Made by a program: the position numbers and the translations under genes | Notes under the pieces: generated by a model | Seen by the model: only the letters and a program-made list of their open reading frames with translations | Databases searched by the model: none | Told to the model about the DNA's origin: nothing | Shown: positions 8,547 through 16,394 of the stretch, piece by piece | How positions within the stretch are numbered: the stretch's first letter is position 1 | Layout of the letters: the number at the start of each line of letters is the position of its first letter | Source: Gemmatimonadaceae bacterium | Lineage (GTDB): Bacteria; Gemmatimonadota; Gemmatimonadetes; Gemmatimonadales; Gemmatimonadaceae | Direction of reading: 5' to 3' | Assembly (NCBI GenBank): GCA_025450035.1 | Contig: JANWIF010000150.1 | Coordinates: 1-33,824 of the forward strand | DNA length: 33,824 nucleotides

Positions 8547-8561
8547 TGGATATTATATCCA
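8547..8561 (-). promoter_or_regulatory. 15-bp palindromic operator overlapping a TATAAT -10 box of the epimerase gene
   Basis: TGGATAT-T-ATATCCA is a perfect inverted repeat with one central base. Read on the minus strand it contains TATAAT at 8557-8552, a consensus -10 hexamer placing the transcript start near 8545 with a leader of about 50 bases before the ATG at 8495. No good -35 is visible (AGAGTC at the right spacing). The shape suits a GntR- or similar-type dimeric repressor; which one is unknown. The site also lies about 80 bases before the divergent propeller gene at 8642. Confidence 0.55.
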
Positions 8562-8641
8562 ATTTAACCTGCACGACTCTCGCGCGCCGCATCGGCGATT
8601 CCTTCGCGGCGCCGAATCCGGTCATCGCCACGGAGACGTCC

Positions 8642-10027
8642 ATGCGCCGCCCGCTCCTTGCCAGCCTGCCCGCTCTGCTGCTCTCGGCCGCGCCCCTGCG
8701 CGCGCAACAGCCCGCATCGCCCGCGCTCCCGTTGGTCCCCGGCGCGTACGTGGTCACGGTCACGCCGGCGCCGGGACCATACACCGAGCCAAGTATCGCC
8801 ATCGACCCGCGCGATCCACGACATGCCGTAGGCGTCTTCCAGAACAACGTTCACGCCGCCTGGACCGTCGACGGCGGACACACCTGGACCCTCGCCGAAG
8901 GAGTCGAACCGCCTAACTACCGCGTCTCCGGCGACGTGGCGGTGGCCATGGACCTGCACGGACACGCGTTCCTCTGCAGCCTCGCCTTCGATCACACCGG
9001 ACTCAACTCGTACTGGGCCATTGGCGGAACGCGCGGCGGCGTCTTCGTACGCCGCTCCCTCGACGGTGGCCGCACCTGGGAGACCAAACCGGCGATAGTC
9101 ATCGAACATCCGGGCACCACGCCCGGACTCAAGTGGGAAGACAAACCGTACATCGTCGCCGACAACAACCCGCACAGTCCGTTTGCGGGACACCTGTACG
9201 TCGGTTGGACAGAGTTTCAGATCGACCGCACCGTGATCCTTTTCTCGCGCTCCACCGACGATGGTAAGAGTTGGTCGAAGCCTTTCGAGATCAGCACTCA
9301 GCCGGGGATGCCGCGCGATGACAACGGTGCACTCGTCGCCTTTGATGCGACAGTGGGCGCCGACGGCACTCTGTACGCCTCATGGAACGACCGCAAGGGG
9401 ATCGTGCTCGCCGTATCGCACGATGGCGGGCGCACGTTCGATCCGTCGCGCCTGGTCGTGCCAACGGGCCCGATGTACTTCAACATTGCCAGCTTTTCGC
9501 GCGGCAATGGATTCCAAGAGATTGCGATCGATCCGCGTCCGAACGCGGGGCGCCACGGCCGCCTGTACGTCGCGTGGGGCGACTACCGCAACGGCGACAT
9601 CGACATCTTCTCCGCCACCTCCGTTGATGGCGGCATGACGTGGACGCCGCCGGTTCGGGTGAACTCCGATCCCGTGCACGATGGACGCGACCAGTTCATG
9701 CAATGGCTGGCGGTGGACCCGACCAACGGCGCGGCGTACGTGATGTTCTACGACCGTCGCGCCGACACGACCAACATCCGTCCCCTGGTCACGCTGGCCC
9801 GCTCAACGGATGGTGGACGTCGTTACGTCAACTACACCTGGACAACGCAGCCCTTCGATCCGCGGGGCGAATCGTTCCTGGGCGATTACACCGGACTCGC
9901 GGCAAGTGGCGGGCGCGTGTATGGCATCTGGCCCGAGGAAGCGCAGATGCCGGCGCCGATGGAGCATGGGCGACAGGTGCGGAACTCGGTCATGCGCATC
10001 GGCGTCGCGTATTTCAGCGGTCATTGA
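8642..10027 (+). CDS. Secreted sialidase-like beta-propeller protein with Asp-box repeats
   Basis: A 461-aa exported protein with a Sec signal (MRRPLLASLPALLLSAAPLRAQ). At least six Asp-box (SxDxGxTW) turns can be read in order: TVDGGHTWT, SLDGGRTWE, STDDGKSWS, SHDGGRTFD, SVDGGMTWT and STDGGRRY. This spacing is that of the sialidase/BNR propeller superfamily. I do not see an assignable sialidase catalytic set (arginine triad, Tyr/Glu pair), so true sialidase activity is not supported; many such proteins are uncharacterised secreted propellers or other glycosidases. GGAG seven bases before the ATG supports the start. It is divergent from the epimerase gene and could share the palindromic control region. 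Confidence 0.8.
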   Translation: MRRPLLASLPALLLSAAPLRAQQPASPALPLVPGAYVVTVTPAPGPYTEPSIAIDPRDPRHAVGVFQNNVHAAWTVDGGHTWTLAEGVEPPNYRVSGDVAVAMDLHGHAFLCSLAFDHTGLNSYWAIGGTRGGVFVRRSLDGGRTWETKPAIVIEHPGTTPGLKWEDKPYIVADNNPHSPFAGHLYVGWTEFQIDRTVILFSRSTDDGKSWSKPFEISTQPGMPRDDNGALVAFDATVGADGTLYASWNDRKGIVLAVSHDGGRTFDPSRLVVPTGPMYFNIASFSRGNGFQEIAIDPRPNAGRHGRLYVAWGDYRNGDIDIFSATSVDGGMTWTPPVRVNSDPVHDGRDQFMQWLAVDPTNGAAYVMFYDRRADTTNIRPLVTLARSTDGGRRYVNYTWTTQPFDPRGESFLGDYTGLAASGGRVYGIWPEEAQMPAPMEHGRQVRNSVMRIGVAYFSGH

Positions 10028-10230
10028 GCGCTGCCCGCGCGGCGCGATTGGCACACGGGCGCCCACGATACGCGGGCCTCGCGAACGTGTCATACCGCAG
10101 GGCGCGCACCAGTGCGCGAGCGTACCTTGAATAGACCCCAACGTGCGGCCCTGGCGGGTTGTATTGGGGATCGGCGCGTGCCGACGTGTATCGCGTCATT
10201 CACAGCGCCAATTTTCAAGGAGAGAATGCG

Positions 10231-10773
10231 ATGCGACGGATGACTCTGCTCACACTCGCCGGAACGGCGGCGGCCGTGCTTGCACTCGGCCCCGCGCCCG
10301 CAATCGCCCAGGGATTTCCCGGCGGCGGCGGTGGTGGCATGGGCGGCATGGGCGGGCGTCGTGGAGGCGGTATGGGTGGACGCGGCGGCATGCGCCACCA
10401 GGCAAGCGAGGATGAGATGCGGAGCCGTTATGCGGACATGGCCTCGCTCAAGCCCCTGCTGAAGAACATCTCCCTTACCGACACGGAGAAGGACACCCTC
10501 AACAAGATCGAGAGGGCCTATCGTCCTCAGCTTGGCGACTACGGCGTGGCCATGTACAACCTGATGCAGCCCGGCGAGACTCCAGATCGCGATTCAGTTG
10601 CCTCGCTTCGCGCCGGTGTGCACAAGCTGCGCGATCAAGAATTCGCTGACGCACGCGCTATGCTTACCAGTGACCAACAGAAGCAGTTCGACGACAACGT
10701 GACCAAGCTGCAGGCCGATGAGGCGAAGCACGAGGATGAGATGCGCGCGCGGATGTCGGGCACTGGCCCCTGA
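10231..10773 (+). CDS. Small periplasmic Spy/CpxP-like protein with glycine-rich segment
   Basis: A 180-aa exported protein. The ATG at 10231 has AAGGAG seven bases upstream; an out-of-frame ATG lies five bases earlier. A Sec signal (LLTLAGTAAAVLALGPAPAIAQ) is followed by a Gly/Met-rich stretch at roughly residues 25-55 with repeats of GGMGG and GGRGGM. The rest is predicted to be helical, with LTDTEKDTLNKIE and LTSDQQKQFDDNV resembling the LTxxQ motifs of the Spy/CpxP/CnrX fold. It lies 100 bases before an ECF sigma operon whose third gene has the same LTxxQ character, so both may belong to one envelope- or metal-stress system. Function is not known. Confidence 0.7.
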   Translation: MRRMTLLTLAGTAAAVLALGPAPAIAQGFPGGGGGGMGGMGGRRGGGMGGRGGMRHQASEDEMRSRYADMASLKPLLKNISLTDTEKDTLNKIERAYRPQLGDYGVAMYNLMQPGETPDRDSVASLRAGVHKLRDQEFADARAMLTSDQQKQFDDNVTKLQADEAKHEDEMRARMSGTGP

Positions 10774-10873
10774 CCACCCAACGGTTTGGTTCGCCAGCTG
10801 GTATAGCGGGTAGAGTGGCCCGCGTCCGCGGCCGCGATGACGAGCCTCATCCCACGCAGGGAATGCCTGGGCC

Positions 10874-11542
10874 GTGTCTAGCACGTTACAAGCCCTGTCT
10901 CCCGTCACCCGCCGACCTTCCACACGAGGGCGCGTGAGCGCTTTGGTGGAACCGACGCCCCCTCGGTTGGCCGACAGCGCGTCGACGTTCGCCGAGGAAG
11001 CAGCGTTGCTCGCGCGCGTCCAAGCGGGGGACGTCGCGGTGTTCGACGTGCTCGTGCGCCGGTATCTTCGGCGCGCGTTTGCGATTGCCTATCGCCTGCT
11101 CGGCCACCGCGAGGATGCGGAGGACTTGGTGCAGGATGCATTTCTGATCGCGCTCGAGCGCATCGGGTCGTTCGATCTGACGCGGCCGTTCGGCCCATGG
11201 TTCTTTCGCATCGTCGTGAATCGCGGTCTCAACGCTCGAAAATCACGTGCCGTGCGGCGTACAGAGGCCACACCGTTGGAGACGCTCGAGGCCGCCGAAT
11301 CGTCGCCGTCAGCGGTGCTCGAGAGCGCGGAGATCCGTGAGCGCTTTCACGCGGCGCTCGAGAAGCTATCGCAGCGACAACGCTTGATTGTCGAGCTGTC
11401 GGATCTGGACGGACTATCCGGGGTGGAGATCGCGACAATGTTGAAGCTCTCGCAGGGTACGGTGCGCTGGCACCTGCACATGGCGCGTCATGCGCTGCGT
11501 AAGGCGCTCGCACCCTTGCACGGAGATCTATCCGATGGATGA
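10874..11542 (+). CDS. ECF RNA polymerase sigma factor
   Basis: Extracytoplasmic-function sigma factor directing RNA polymerase to a stress regulon. Sigma-70 region 2 is seen in RRYLRRAFAIAYRLL...DAEDLVQDAFLIAL. Region 4 is seen in LSQRQRLIVELSDLDGLSGVEIA with a C-terminal helix-turn-helix SQGTVRWHLHMARHALRK. There is no region 1 or 3. The GTG at 10874 gives 222 aa; a GTG at 10934, preceded by GAGG, gives 202 aa and is an equally good or better start because the first 35 residues carry no domain. Its last eight bases overlap the ATG of the next gene, so sigma and the membrane protein are translationally coupled, the usual sigma/anti-sigma arrangement. Confidence 0.93.
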   Translation: MSSTLQALSPVTRRPSTRGRVSALVEPTPPRLADSASTFAEEAALLARVQAGDVAVFDVLVRRYLRRAFAIAYRLLGHREDAEDLVQDAFLIALERIGSFDLTRPFGPWFFRIVVNRGLNARKSRAVRRTEATPLETLEAAESSPSAVLESAEIRERFHAALEKLSQRQRLIVELSDLDGLSGVEIATMLKLSQGTVRWHLHMARHALRKALAPLHGDLSDG

Positions 11543-11915
11543 CCACATCACGGACCGGAAGCTCACGTCGGCACTCCGCCATGTGTCGGGCGACCCGCCG
11601 TACAATGCGGTGAACTGGGATGCGCTTGCTCTGCGCATTCAGGCGGCGGCGGTGGCGAGGGCGCGCACCGGGCGTGCGCTGCCCTGGTGGGAGTTCGCGG
11701 CCGGCTGGTCGCGGGCTGCTGTGCCGCTGGCTTTGGCAGCGAGCATCGGTGCGTTTGCGCTCGTCGCGACTGCGAGTTCCACCACAGACGTGAGCACGAC
11801 AGAGTCGGCCACGTTGATGGGAGCCGTCACTGGTGCCGTGTCGGACCAGGCGCTCGTGGCGTCCGCGAGCGGTTCGACGACGGAATCGTTCGCCGCCGAG
11901 GTGCTCGCGCAATGA
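11535..11915 (+). CDS. Single-pass membrane protein, probable anti-sigma factor
   Basis: A 126-aa protein whose ATG at 11535 lies inside the end of the sigma gene. Residues 1-50 are soluble and would be cytoplasmic. One transmembrane helix follows (about 55-77, AAVPLALAASIGAFALVATA), then a Ser/Thr/Ala-rich periplasmic tail. There is no zinc-finger (HxxxCxxC) anti-sigma motif. The position directly after an ECF sigma and the topology are those of a small membrane anti-sigma such as CnrY. The call rests on position and topology, since I see no sequence signature. Confidence 0.6.
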   Translation: MDDHITDRKLTSALRHVSGDPPYNAVNWDALALRIQAAAVARARTGRALPWWEFAAGWSRAAVPLALAASIGAFALVATASSTTDVSTTESATLMGAVTGAVSDQALVASASGSTTESFAAEVLAQ

Positions 11916-12388
11916 GCGACCCCGTACCTTCCACTCCGCTCCCACACTCATCCTTCTCGCCACGCGCGCTTGCCGCGATCGTGGTGGGCGTGACGTTGGT
12001 GGCGGGCATACTTGTCGGGATCGGACTTGATCGCGCGTTCTTTGTGCGCTCGTTTCACGGCGGCCCGGGCGCTCGATTCGCGCCGGCCTTCGGAATGATG
12101 ACGCACGGGCCGCGGCTGGCCGCGCGACAGGCGATGCGCGAGCGGTTTGCGCGTGACCTTCAGCTCACGCCAGAACAGCAGGCGCGCATCGACACGATCA
12201 TGCAGCGACGGTTGGCGGCGTTCGATTCAATTCAGGAGGAGAGTCGGCCGCGCATTCGCGCGCTCATCGTGGACACGCGCACGCAGATCGACAGCATCCT
12301 CACGCCCGAGCAGCGCGAACGCTATCACGCGCTGGCGCAGCGTCGCGGACACGTGTTCCGCGCCGACAGCATTCCGCACAGGCCCTGA
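11912..12388 (+). CDS. Membrane-anchored periplasmic Spy/CnrX-like (LTxxQ) sensor protein
   Basis: A 158-aa protein whose ATG overlaps the preceding stop (ATGA at 11912-11915). An N-terminal membrane anchor (LAAIVVGVTLVAGILVGIGL, residues 19-38) is followed by a periplasmic helical domain. Two LTxxQ-type motifs are visible: LTPEQQARIDTIMQRR and LTPEQRERYHAL. These motifs define the Spy/CpxP/ZraP/CnrX fold, the 'periplasmic heavy-metal sensor' group. In CnrYXH systems such a protein senses metal and relieves the anti-sigma. Candidate ligands exist in the loop before the fold (His, Met: GMMTHGP), but metal binding is only inferred. Last gene of the sigma operon. Confidence 0.68.
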   Translation: MSDPVPSTPLPHSSFSPRALAAIVVGVTLVAGILVGIGLDRAFFVRSFHGGPGARFAPAFGMMTHGPRLAARQAMRERFARDLQLTPEQQARIDTIMQRRLAAFDSIQEESRPRIRALIVDTRTQIDSILTPEQRERYHALAQRRGHVFRADSIPHRP

Positions 12389-12394
12389 CGGTGC

Positions 12395-12422
12395 GCGTCC
12401 CGGTCACTCCGCACCCGGACGC
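12395..12422. terminator. Hairpin between convergent genes
   Basis: GCGTCC-C-GG (12395-12403) can pair with CCGGACGC (12415-12422), giving eight pairs and one bulged C, with an 11-base loop. It fills the 34-base space between the sigma operon and the convergent molybdoenzyme gene. There is no T-run, so it is a weak or unconventional terminator. Confidence 0.35.
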
Positions 12423-14600
12423 CTAACGAGGATCCTGGAGCGACGCGCCTGGAAACCCGCCGCGCGCCATGGGTAGAGCGCGCGGCCAGACGCCGGTCGC
12501 GCCGAAAATCGCCGCACTCACGGCGGGCGCGAGTACCATGATCGGCGCTTCGCCCGCGCCCATCGAGGGTTGGTCCTTTCGGTCCACCAGCACGACGTCC
12601 ACCGCCGGCACGTCGTCAAAGCGCGGCACCCGATAGTCGGTCAGACTCGCATTGCGGATCACGCCATGGTCGAAGTCGATCGCTTCGAACAAGGCGCCGC
12701 CGATCCCCTGGATCAGGGCGCCGGCGATCTGATTGCGCAGCCCGTCCGGGTTCACGATCGCACCGCAGTCGAACGCGGTCACCGCACGCACGATGCGCAC
12801 GCCGCCGGTCGCGCGGTCCACCGCGACCTCGGCGCACGTGCACACGTACCCGCCCTTCTCGAAGCCACAGCCGATTCCCGCTCCGCGTCCAGAGGGAAGC
12901 GGCGCGCTTCCCCATCCGAATCGCTCTGCCGCGGCCTGCACTACCGCACGCAACCGCGGGTCATCGATGTTCTTCAAGCGGAGCGACACCGGATCCATTC
13001 CGATCACGTGCGCGAGCTCACTCACATGCGTCTCGCGGGCGAAATGGTTAGCTGTGGCCGCGAGCGCTCGATACGAGCCTTGCCGCAACGGAGACGCGCT
13101 TGGGTGAAACGTGACCTGTTGGTGAGCGATGCTGTACATCGGGCGAATGCCCGCAGGTCCGGAGTTGTAGTTGTCGAACATCCATGCGGTGATCGTCCCG
13201 TCGTTGCGTACCCCCGCATCCACGTCGATCACGCCGGCCGGCCGGAAATAGGCCCATCGGAACTCCTCCTCACGCGTCCAGACCAGCTGTACGGGACGGC
13301 CAACCTGCTTGGCAAGCCGAGCCGCCTCGACCGCCGCCTCGCCCGTATGCTTTCCGCCGTATCCCGAGCCCGTATCCGGAACAATGACCCGCACGCGCTG
13401 TGTCGGTAGGCTGAACGCGGACGCCAGCTGATCGCGGACCGCGAATGGGCGCTGGGTACCGGTCCAGATGCTCAGCGCATCTCCCGCGGTGTCGCGCGTC
13501 CACTGCGCAACCGCGGCCCGCGGCTCGAGCGGCACGTGCGCGATGTACGCCACCGTGTAGCTGTGCGTTACGCGGTGCTCCGCTGTCTCGAGCGCGGCGG
13601 CGGCATTGCCGCGAACGAACGGGTCATCGCCACCGGGAGGGCCTTCGTGTTCCGCCCCCGGCTCGTGCGCCGGGGCACGCTTGAGATACTCGAAGATATC
13701 ACGCGACGACGGTGGCTCGCCGGGCGCCGGAGTCCATGCGGCGCGCATCGCGTCGAGAGCGCGCGCCGCCGCGCGCGAAGATGGCGCGACCACACCCGCG
13801 AAATCGCCGTCATGGACCACGACGACATGCGGCATCGCGGAGGCTGCATCGGCGTCGAGGGTCGAGAGTGTCGCTCCGATCGATGTCGGGCGCAGGACTC
13901 GACCGTGGAGCATTCCCGGCAGCCGGATGTCGGACGTAAATTGATGGCGACCCGTGACGATGTCGCGCGCGCCAACCCGAGACGCGGATCTGCCGGCCAC
14001 GCTCCATTGCGCGGCCGGCGTGAGTACGACGTCGTCGCGCACCTTCTCGGTCAAGCGGCGCCCGGCGGGTAACTCTCCGTAGCCGAACGATCGATGCGCG
14101 CGCGGGTCGGTCACGCGTCCGGCGGCGGCGGTCAGCCTCGCCGCATCCACGTGCCAGCGCTCCGCCGCCAGCGCGACCAAGCGCTCCCGCGCCGTCGCCG
14201 CCGCTTTGCGCAGCTGGGTTCCCATCTGCGGCGTAGAACGGCTGCCAAACGTGCCCAGGTCGAACGGCGTGAGCGCGGTGTCGCCCATCAGCATCTCGAT
14301 GGACGAGAGCGGTACCCGCAGCTCTTCCGCGACTTCCTGCGCCAGCGACGTCCGGATGCCCTGTCCGAACTCCACCTTCCCCGTATAGACGGTCACGGCG
14401 CCCGAGCCATCGATGTGCAGCCAGGCATCGACCTCCTCCGGAAGCGGGTCGGCACTGCCCGCGTTGGTCGCCAGGTTAGGCAAGCCGAACGATGGCGCGG
14501 CGAACGCGTTCCGGGTGACGAGCACCACGAGCAGCCCGCCGCCTAACGTTTTGAGAAACTGCCGACGGCCGGCGCCATCGTGCTCGCGCTGCGGGCTCAT
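12423..14600 (-). CDS. Tat-exported xanthine dehydrogenase-family molybdopterin-binding large subunit (IorB-like)
   Basis: Large catalytic subunit of a molybdenum hydroxylase of the isoquinoline 1-oxidoreductase beta-subunit type (725 aa, the normal size). It starts with a Tat signal, RRQFLKTLGGGLLVVLV, expected for IorB-type periplasmic enzymes that fold with cofactor before export. Molybdopterin-contact segments are readable (GTFGSRSTPQMG, GSGYGGKHTGEAAVEAA). MGAGEAPIM near the C-terminus carries the conserved catalytic Glu. The ATG at 14600 overlaps the stop of the 2Fe-2S subunit (ATGA) and has GAGGGGAGG upstream. Electrons would pass to the 2Fe-2S subunit and on to a cytochrome not encoded here. 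The substrate (N-heterocycle, aldehyde or other) cannot be told from sequence. The partner's lack of its own signal implies joint export. Confidence 0.92.
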   Translation of the reverse strand: MSPQREHDGAGRRQFLKTLGGGLLVVLVTRNAFAAPSFGLPNLATNAGSADPLPEEVDAWLHIDGSGAVTVYTGKVEFGQGIRTSLAQEVAEELRVPLSSIEMLMGDTALTPFDLGTFGSRSTPQMGTQLRKAAATARERLVALAAERWHVDAARLTAAAGRVTDPRAHRSFGYGELPAGRRLTEKVRDDVVLTPAAQWSVAGRSASRVGARDIVTGRHQFTSDIRLPGMLHGRVLRPTSIGATLSTLDADAASAMPHVVVVHDGDFAGVVAPSSRAAARALDAMRAAWTPAPGEPPSSRDIFEYLKRAPAHEPGAEHEGPPGGDDPFVRGNAAAALETAEHRVTHSYTVAYIAHVPLEPRAAVAQWTRDTAGDALSIWTGTQRPFAVRDQLASAFSLPTQRVRVIVPDTGSGYGGKHTGEAAVEAARLAKQVGRPVQLVWTREEEFRWAYFRPAGVIDVDAGVRNDGTITAWMFDNYNSGPAGIRPMYSIAHQQVTFHPSASPLRQGSYRALAATANHFARETHVSELAHVIGMDPVSLRLKNIDDPRLRAVVQAAAERFGWGSAPLPSGRGAGIGCGFEKGGYVCTCAEVAVDRATGGVRIVRAVTAFDCGAIVNPDGLRNQIAGALIQGIGGALFEAIDFDHGVIRNASLTDYRVPRFDDVPAVDVVLVDRKDQPSMGAGEAPIMVLAPAVSAAIFGATGVWPRALPMARGGFPGASLQDPR

Positions 14601-15100
14601 GTCCTCCCCTCCTCGCGCCCGGTATCCACCTGCGCACCGCCAGGCGCGGCCGCCGCGGCGCGCTGCACCGCCGACACGATGCGCGAATGCGTGCCGCAGC
14701 GGCAGATGTTGCCCTGCAGCGCCCGCGCGATCTCGTTAGGCGATGGCGAGGGGCTGGTGCGCAGCAGCGCCACGCCGGCCATGATCATACCCGGCGTGCA
14801 ATAGCCGCATTGCAGCGCGCCCTCATCGATGAACGCCTGCTGCAGGGGGTGCAGCCGCCCGTTGCGCTCCAGTCCCTCGATGGTCGTCACCGCGCTGCCC
14901 ACGCCGGCCGATACCGGCGTCATGCATGCGTGAACGGCGGTCTGACCCAGAAGAACGGTGCAGGCGCCGCATTGTCCTTCGCCGCAGCCGTATTTTGTCC
15001 CAGTGAGCCCGAGATCGTCGCGCAACACGCTCAGGAGGCTCTGCGCCGGGTCGACATCCAGCGCGTGCCGGTGGCCGTTCACCTCGATCTCGATGCGCAT
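14597..15100 (-). CDS. (2Fe-2S)-binding small subunit of the molybdenum hydroxylase (IorA-like)
   Basis: A 167-aa electron-transfer subunit with two [2Fe-2S] sites. The plant-ferredoxin-type site is GCGEGQCGACTVLL plus a later Cys (AVHACMTP). The all-helical second site is QCGYCTPGMI...NICRCGTHSRI. Both are intact. The ATG at 15100 has GAGGAG nine bases upstream and matches the family's usual N-terminus (RIEIEVNGHRH); longer frames upstream carry no family sequence. The stop overlaps the large subunit's ATG, so the two are made together in one operon. It has no signal peptide, so it is probably carried across the membrane by the Tat signal of its partner. Confidence 0.93.
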   Translation of the reverse strand: MRIEIEVNGHRHALDVDPAQSLLSVLRDDLGLTGTKYGCGEGQCGACTVLLGQTAVHACMTPVSAGVGSAVTTIEGLERNGRLHPLQQAFIDEGALQCGYCTPGMIMAGVALLRTSPSPSPNEIARALQGNICRCGTHSRIVSAVQRAAAAAPGGAQVDTGREEGRT

Positions 15101-15348
15101 CGATGCTCCTCTCGCGGCGCGCAGTGCCCGCTTCCGTGTGATGCTCTTCAAGCATACCAAATGGTGGGCCGGCTCGCCAACGCCATGCGGCAAGCTTGCT
15201 CTTGCGTTCAGCGTCCCGGTGCGGAGCGTGATCCAATCCCTTACGCCATCTCCGGCCTCCGCCGACAGACACGCGGACTCGTTGGGGCACACCTTGCACG
15301 AGACGGGCGGGCTCGTCCGCTGTTTCCCATTCTTGCACTGGAGGCGTT

Positions 15349-16005
15349 ATGAAAACCGACATACAGCTCCAACAAACGGTCATGGAAGAACTGAAATGGG
15401 AGCCAAGCGTCAAGGCCGCCCAGGTCGGAGTCGCCGTGAAGGGCGGCGTCGTCACGTTGTCCGGCACAGTGGACACATACGCGCAGAAATTCGCCGCCGA
15501 GCGCGCGGCGGAGCGCGTGGCCGGCGTGCGGGCGATCGCGGAAGAGCTCGCGGTCGTCGCCACAGGTGAATACAACCGAAGCGACGCAGACATCGCGCGT
15601 GCGGCAGCGACGGCGATCGTCTGGGATGTCGAAGTCCCCACAGATCGGGTCCAAGTGGTGGTGCAGCATGGGTGGGTCACACTGGAGGGGAACGTCGAGT
15701 GGTTCTATCAGAAGGCGGCTGCCGAGCGCGCAGTGCGCTATCTCACGGGCGTCAAGGGCGTGACCAACATGATCGCGGTGCTGCCTGCGCCGGTGAAAGC
15801 TAGTGACGTGAAGGCGAAGATCGAGGCGGCACTCAAGCGCAGCGCAGAGATTGACGCCGACAAGATCCACGTCGACACGCACGACGGATCGGTGACCCTT
15901 TCCGGTTCGGTGCGCACCCGGGCCGAGCGCGAGGATGCCGAGCGTGCCGCGTGGTCGGCTCCTGGAGTGAAGTTCGTGAAGGATGACTTGAAGTTGCCCA
16001 TCTAA
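15349..16005 (+). CDS. Triple BON-domain protein (OsmY-like)
   Basis: A 218-aa protein made of three BON domains at about residues 4-70, 80-147 and 152-217. Each has the typical V-x-V-x-x-G-x-V-x-L-x-G core: GVAVKGGVVTLSGTV, VVVQHGWVTLEGNV, VDTHDGSVTLSGSV. BON domains bind phospholipid or act as envelope-stress domains (OsmY). No signal peptide or membrane segment is visible, unlike OsmY, so it may stay in the cytosol. A strong GGAGGCG precedes the ATG. The gene stands alone, divergent from the molybdoenzyme operon across 248 bases in which I see no clear promoter, and is followed by a long hairpin. Confidence 0.85.
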   Translation: MKTDIQLQQTVMEELKWEPSVKAAQVGVAVKGGVVTLSGTVDTYAQKFAAERAAERVAGVRAIAEELAVVATGEYNRSDADIARAAATAIVWDVEVPTDRVQVVVQHGWVTLEGNVEWFYQKAAAERAVRYLTGVKGVTNMIAVLPAPVKASDVKAKIEAALKRSAEIDADKIHVDTHDGSVTLSGSVRTRAEREDAERAAWSAPGVKFVKDDLKLPI

Positions 16006-16016
16006 CGCGATCACGA

Positions 16017-16045
16017 TCGAGCCGGCGCATCTCGCGCCGGCTCGA
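16017..16045 (+). terminator. 12-bp perfect stem-loop after the BON gene
   Basis: TCGAGCCGGCGC and GCGCCGGCTCGA form a perfect 12-bp stem around the loop ATCTC, 11 bases after the stop codon. It lacks a following T-run, so it may terminate weakly, pause polymerase or protect the 3' end of the mRNA. The 350 bases from 16046 to 16394 that follow hold no gene, repeat or regulatory site that I can support. Confidence 0.55.
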
Positions 16046-16394
16046 CGTCCGCCCGCGACATCACGGCGCTGATAATGTATCGTTGTCGTGGTATGCTTGC
16101 CGTAGATCAGTGAGGGTCCGCTTTCGTGAGCGAGGCGGAAACGTGATGACGCACGCGCGAGCCGCGTTCCGGTGGGTGACACCATCGAGGGTACCATACG
16201 GGATTCCCCGTCAGGCGTTCGGGAATTGACCGCTGGCGCGCCTCGCCGCCCCGGCGACTGTTCGGCTCATCACCGCGTCGTGGAGTTGATGTGACCCTCG
16301 CGGCGCCGCAGCCCGGCCGAGTCGACGCCAATCGGCCAGGTGGCCGGGATCTCGGAAGCGGCTCACCTAGGATCGCCCGCGCGCTGTTTCCCGC

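Noticed and set aside
8642-10027. True sialidase acting with a nanA-like pathway
   Set aside because: Only the Asp-box framework is visible. The catalytic residues cannot be assigned and no sialic-acid genes are present.
10794-10840. tRNA-like stretch (CAGCTGGTATAGCGGGTAGAG)
   Set aside because: It resembles a D-arm only by chance. No anticodon arm, T-arm or acceptor stem can be drawn around it.
12570-13409. Long plus-strand open frame inside the molybdoenzyme gene
   Set aside because: Antisense to a well-supported IorB-like gene, rich in Arg/His with no domain.
16046-16394. Possible metal riboswitch or small RNA between the BON and DtxR-type genes
   Set aside because: I could find no conserved riboswitch motif, and the region lies at the 3' ends of both neighbouring genes.
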